64,000 bases of DNA from assembly GCA_019914995.1 (NCBI GenBank), contig CM034142.1, positions 6,447,513-6,511,512 of the forward strand, given 5' to 3'. The notes below the pieces were generated by a model, which made no database searches, had not been told where the DNA came from, and saw nothing but the letters and a program-made list of their open reading frames with translations. Numbering within the stretch: position 1 is the stretch's first letter; every line of letters begins with the position of its first letter. The stretch comes from Acanthochlamys bracteata. Its lineage: Eukaryota > Streptophyta > Magnoliopsida > Pandanales > Velloziaceae. The position numbers and the translations under genes were made by a program. This document shows positions 60,090 through 64,000 of this stretch, piece by piece.

Positions 60090-60099
60090 AATTTATATA
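60090..60099 (-). promoter_or_regulatory. TATA box of XRI1-like gene
   Basis: CTATATAAAT on the minus strand, about 50 bp upstream of the preferred start codon. It argues against use of the ATG at 60070. Confidence 0.55.
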
Positions 60100-61004
60100 G
60101 TGAAAGATTTTGAAACTGACTACAGCAGGAACAACTAAAGAACTTAGAAAATTTTCAAAGACAAACAAACCAAAGCGAAAGGGAAGAAGAAAATTAAAAA
60201 GTTGGTACAAGTGCTTGCGTTTTTTTTTTTTTTCCTTTTCTCGTGATTCGGTGTGTTGTTTTGATTTCGATTTCTTTTTTTTGTTTCTTCTCTTTTTGAG
60301 GTTTTGATATTATTCTTCTATAGGTAGAAGACTTTTGAGACTTGTTATTTTTTACTACATTTTGAAATATTTAAGGTGGAGTGCCAGAAAATTTTCATTA
60401 TTTTAATTTTATTTATATTTCTTATTGTTAAAGAAAAATTTAATTTTATATTACTTATCAATAATTCTAAAATAATATTTTAATTTTTAGATTTATTTTT
60501 TTATTATCAATTAATTTTAAAAAAATTATAAATTCATCGCACTAATAAATAGTTTTAATATTTATAATTTAAAAATACAGAAAATTAAATTATAAAAATA
60601 TATTATTATATTTTAAAAAAGTTAAACTATTTTTATTAAATTTTTTTAATATAATTACTTTCAAATATCTTCTAAATGTTACGAGGGTGAAAAACATATA
60701 TGAATTTAATGTATTACATTTTGTTGGGTGGGGGGCAAAATAATAGTTAGCTAACATGTTGCATGGTTTGGACGTAAAGTTACCGTGGACCCCATAGACA
60801 AATTTTTTCCAGGGTGCAACATGAAAATTGTGGGTTAAATTTTCTATTTTAGGTATTTCTAATATTAATTATTATAAAAAATTTATTAAAAAATATAAAA
60901 TTAATAATTAATAAATAATTTTGGAATGAAAAATCAAACAGCTCCTGAGACGCCACTCTCTGAACCTCTACTATTTAGATAGGACGTAGCCTAAATCGAA
61001 GGTC

Positions 61005-61205
61005 CGTGGCGTTTGGGATTACATTTTCAAAACACTTTTTTAATTTTATATTTTTTATAAATATTAAAATTTTATTTAAAAATTTAGAAAGTATAAATAA
61101 AATTTTTTATTTTTACAAGTAAAAAATAAAACTTATTTTTAAAAAAAAATATTAAAATACTTTTAATTTTAAAAAAACTTTATTTTATAAATACTTTCAA
61201 ACTTC
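61005..61205. repeat. AT-rich MITE-like element
   Basis: The left end is TGGCGTTTGGGATTACATT and the right end is TATAAATACTTTCAAACTTC. The GTTTGG and CAAAC ends are inverted. The core is worn. Confidence 0.55.
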
Positions 61206-61930
61206 TCTTATATATTAACTTAGACTAGGCAAAATTTGGTATTTGTAAAAGTTTTTAAAATTTTGGCATGAAATAATTAGCAATTCAACCTTAACAACCA
61301 GTAACAACATCACTATAATTCTTTGAACTTAATTTCTTTAAGAAATTGAGTTGCCTAAGTTTATACAAAAGAAAAATAATTATAACATTTCAAAATACTC
61401 AGGTCTAGTTAACATGCATTACCTTTTGTATGCTTAACAACATGAGAATGATTGCAATAGAAATAATTTAGCCTCCCACTCAAACAAAATTGAGAGATAT
61501 TGATTGCACAATTCTGGAATGAGTTTAAAACTAAGTGCTTGTTTCAAACATTCTATCTAAAATATTAAAATTTTTTTTCTGAATTGAAATTTCAAACATT
61601 TTAAATATAAATTTAAATTCAGAATTACACTTTAAAATTACTATATTTTATTTTTAATTCATTACTTATATTTATGCATTTGAAATACGCTATAATTAAA
61701 ATCATTTTTTTTTGCCAAATTTGAAGTTCGAACTTAATTTCTGTATTTTATTCACCAATTTTATCTTTAGTTACATCTTAGTTTTATCAGAACACAAAAC
61801 TTATTTCTACCAATTAAATACATCCTTAATAGAACAAAAAGAAATGAAACTTGCCTTAGAAGAATAAAAAAAAACTAGTAAAAGTCAAAACCAAACTCAA
61901 ACTTTTGCTTATTCATCGGAAAACTAAGAG

Positions 61931-62165
61931 GATGTTTAGAAATATTTATAAAATAAAAATTTTTTGAAATAAATAATATTTTTATTTTTTTGAAAAATAA
62001 GTTTTATTTTTTTATTTTTAAAAAAATAATAAAAATATGTAATAAAAAAATCTCATTACGTAAAGCTTTTTTGTATTTTTGAAATTTTTAAATAAATTTT
62101 TTTAATATTTATAAAATATGTATTAAAAAATATATAATAAAAAATTTAAAAATATCGTTGGAAAA
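61931..62165. repeat. AT-rich MITE-like element
   Basis: The left end is GGATGTTTAGAAATATTTAT; the core is AAAAAATCTCATTACGTAAAG; the right part is AAAATATATAATAAAAAAT. It aligns along its length with the copies at 1225 and 3826. Confidence 0.55.
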
Positions 62166-64000
62166 AATGTAAGATTTTATTTATTTAAACTCAACTTTTT
62201 AGCGAGCGTTTATTATGAAAACCATATCATCTCTAATATTTTATTTTGTTTTAATTTCTGCAAGAAACTCTTATTATCATTATAAAATGCTTAAACATTA
62301 TGGATGTATTTTTTTCTATTCAGAAGTGACATTCCTTGTCAAAAATTACTTCCGAATAATCTCATATACTTTTTATAATAATTTATTATTTTTAAAATAT
62401 TTATATTTCTAATAAATTATTTTAAAAAATACTTTCTGTGAGAAATGATAATATACTAAATTATTATTTTCTAAAAGCCAGCTAAATGTTTTATCTGCAA
62501 ATATTACTAGAAAATGTTAGAAAAAACCAGCTTGAATATAAACTAGCTTTAATCAGAATATTAATCAAGAGTAAAATTATTTTTTTACTTATATGTAAGT
62601 GATCTGAAATTCAAAAATAATTTTTTTAAAATTATTTAATTTATAAAAATAAATATAAAATTGATCGAAATACATATGAACTTGAATCAAGATTAAAATT
62701 GTTTTTATACTTATATGTAAGTGATATGAAATTCAAAAAATAAATTTCTAATAACTAAACTTTAAAAAATATATTGTAAAAGTTAATTATATAACAATAA
62801 ATATTAAAAATTGATGGAAATAAATATGAACTTAAATAAAATCACTTATTAAAGTTAAGACCTCTGAGAAAAACAACATAATTGCAAAATTTACATTAAA
62901 TTCATGAAAAAAAACATAATAATTAAAAACTTTTTTCAAATGGCTCTAAAATCAAAGATTTGAGTTTCATAAAAAATAATAATATAAAGGACATAGTAGG
63001 GCCCATTGCGTGGCTCCGCATGCAAAACTCCACTATACACAAATTTTCCTTTATTTTTTAATAATGTTCTTCTTAATTATTTTTATTATTATTTTTTTTG
63101 TTTTTTTGCTTTTGTTGATAAATGATTAGGGAAGCAGGTGATGATCTTGTCTGGCCCATGCCCATACAGTCTTAATAAAGATTTTATGACTTGATTTGAT
63201 TTCTTACTGCCTTCTTCATAAATATTCATAACTAAAAATTAAAAAAAACAAATCTTTAACAGAACATTGAAATAATTTTTTTTTAAACTATAGCTGATTA
63301 GTGGAGAAAACTTTTAAGCAAAAAGTAATCAAAATTAACTTAATCTAAGATAACCGAAAAAAGTATAAAAAAATTAAATTTTTCGTTGAATCAGAATCTG
63401 ATTTTTAATGGGATAGAATAAATAAAACAGATTCATGTAACCAATTTCATACGAGAGAGATAAAAAATTGAATTTACAAATTTATGTAACCTATTACACA
63501 AATTGAAATTTTCACTGAATTTAGAAAAATTCGATATTTTTCCCTGTTTTACGAATTTAATTTGAATTGGCCTAGATTTGCAATATATGTTAAAAGCTTG
63601 TCTTTGTATATTCTTTAAATGTGACCCATATCGCAAATTTCGTGTTAGGTGGCTGAACGTTCGTGTAAAACGTTAGTGGAGCATAGTAATCAGATTGTGA
63701 AATTAATACAATATAGTCGATCTATTGTTCAAACTAAGGACATGTTTCAATTTTTCAGTTCTCATTTTGGAACTTTATTTTCTATCTTCACACTAAATTT
63801 CATTCAACTAAAATTTAACTTCAAAATTTATTTTACGCGTTTCAATTACTATTCTAAACTTTACTTTCATTGAATTACGTTTTTTATCAAACTTCACTTT
63901 ACGAAATTTATTATCGTAAAACTCATTTTTATATAAATTAAAATACATCATAAGTGACTCAATTGTGTAGAAAGTTTTATTAAGTGGCACATATTAGAAA

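Larger units (their letters stand above)
60100..64000. other. AT-rich region without supported genes
   Basis: 60.1-60.3 kb is the XRI1-like promoter with T-rich runs. The remainder is AT-rich and holds at least two dispersed-element copies (about 61005-61205 and 61931-62165). A mixed-composition patch at 62990-63180 has no open frame. The open frame at 63649-63873 (plus) has no recognisable domain and looks like chance. Confidence 0.6.

Noticed and set aside
1..64000. CRISPR array, operon, viral or bacterial island
   Set aside because: Repeats are AT-rich transposon remnants without spacer structure, and all genes are intron-bearing plant families.

Overview
The window is nuclear DNA of a flowering plant, probably a eudicot. 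Genes are split by many GT-AG introns, intergenic DNA is extremely AT-rich, and all recognisable proteins belong to plant families. There are no bacterial-style operons, CRISPR arrays or recognisable RNA genes. Coding exons were joined by hand using splice sites and phase; every model marked as joined keeps an open frame from start to stop.

Layout. 1-3155: AT-rich repeats. 3156-4128: a broken TRICHOME BIREFRINGENCE-LIKE (TBL, DUF231) gene end with two insertions. 5172-7664 (+): a three-exon membrane protein resembling the lipid-droplet protein LDIP. 8262-11114 (-): a six-exon annexin (D5/ANN5 type), convergent with the first gene. 13609-19099 (+): a seven-exon monoacylglycerol-lipase-like alpha/beta hydrolase. 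23226-25131 (+): a seven-exon type I inositol polyphosphate 5-phosphatase with a TATA box. 25132-29998: a repeat-filled desert. 29999-33242 (+): an eleven-exon MAP65. 33692-38752 (-): a complete but disabled Ty1/copia retrotransposon sitting inside an older AT-rich repeat. 39454-39561: a possible 35-residue membrane peptide. 40213-44727 (+): an eleven-exon IAR1-type ZIP metal transporter whose first intron holds two decayed copies of the exon-1 end. 45129-45573 (-): a small plant-specific protein, possibly shortened. 47788-50348 (-): a SecE-family translocase subunit (SECE2 type) with a probable far-upstream non-coding exon near 54.6-54.8 kb. Its introns carry a TRIM element, a duplicated ~0.8 kb segment and a foldback. 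58292-60040 (-): an XRI1-like protein. 60.1-64 kb: AT-rich, no supported gene.

The genes are unrelated housekeeping or regulatory loci and do not form a pathway. Two (LDIP-like and hydrolase) carry pairs of G-box/ABRE-type sites upstream. The most unusual content is in mobile DNA: a large family of ~200-280 bp AT-rich elements with an AGATCT-containing core (at least fifteen copies), two copies of a hAT-like non-autonomous element, a miniature LTR element with intact 5-bp target duplications, and a copia element whose target duplication implies a non-canonical LTR end. I found no convincing evidence of a new multi-gene system.
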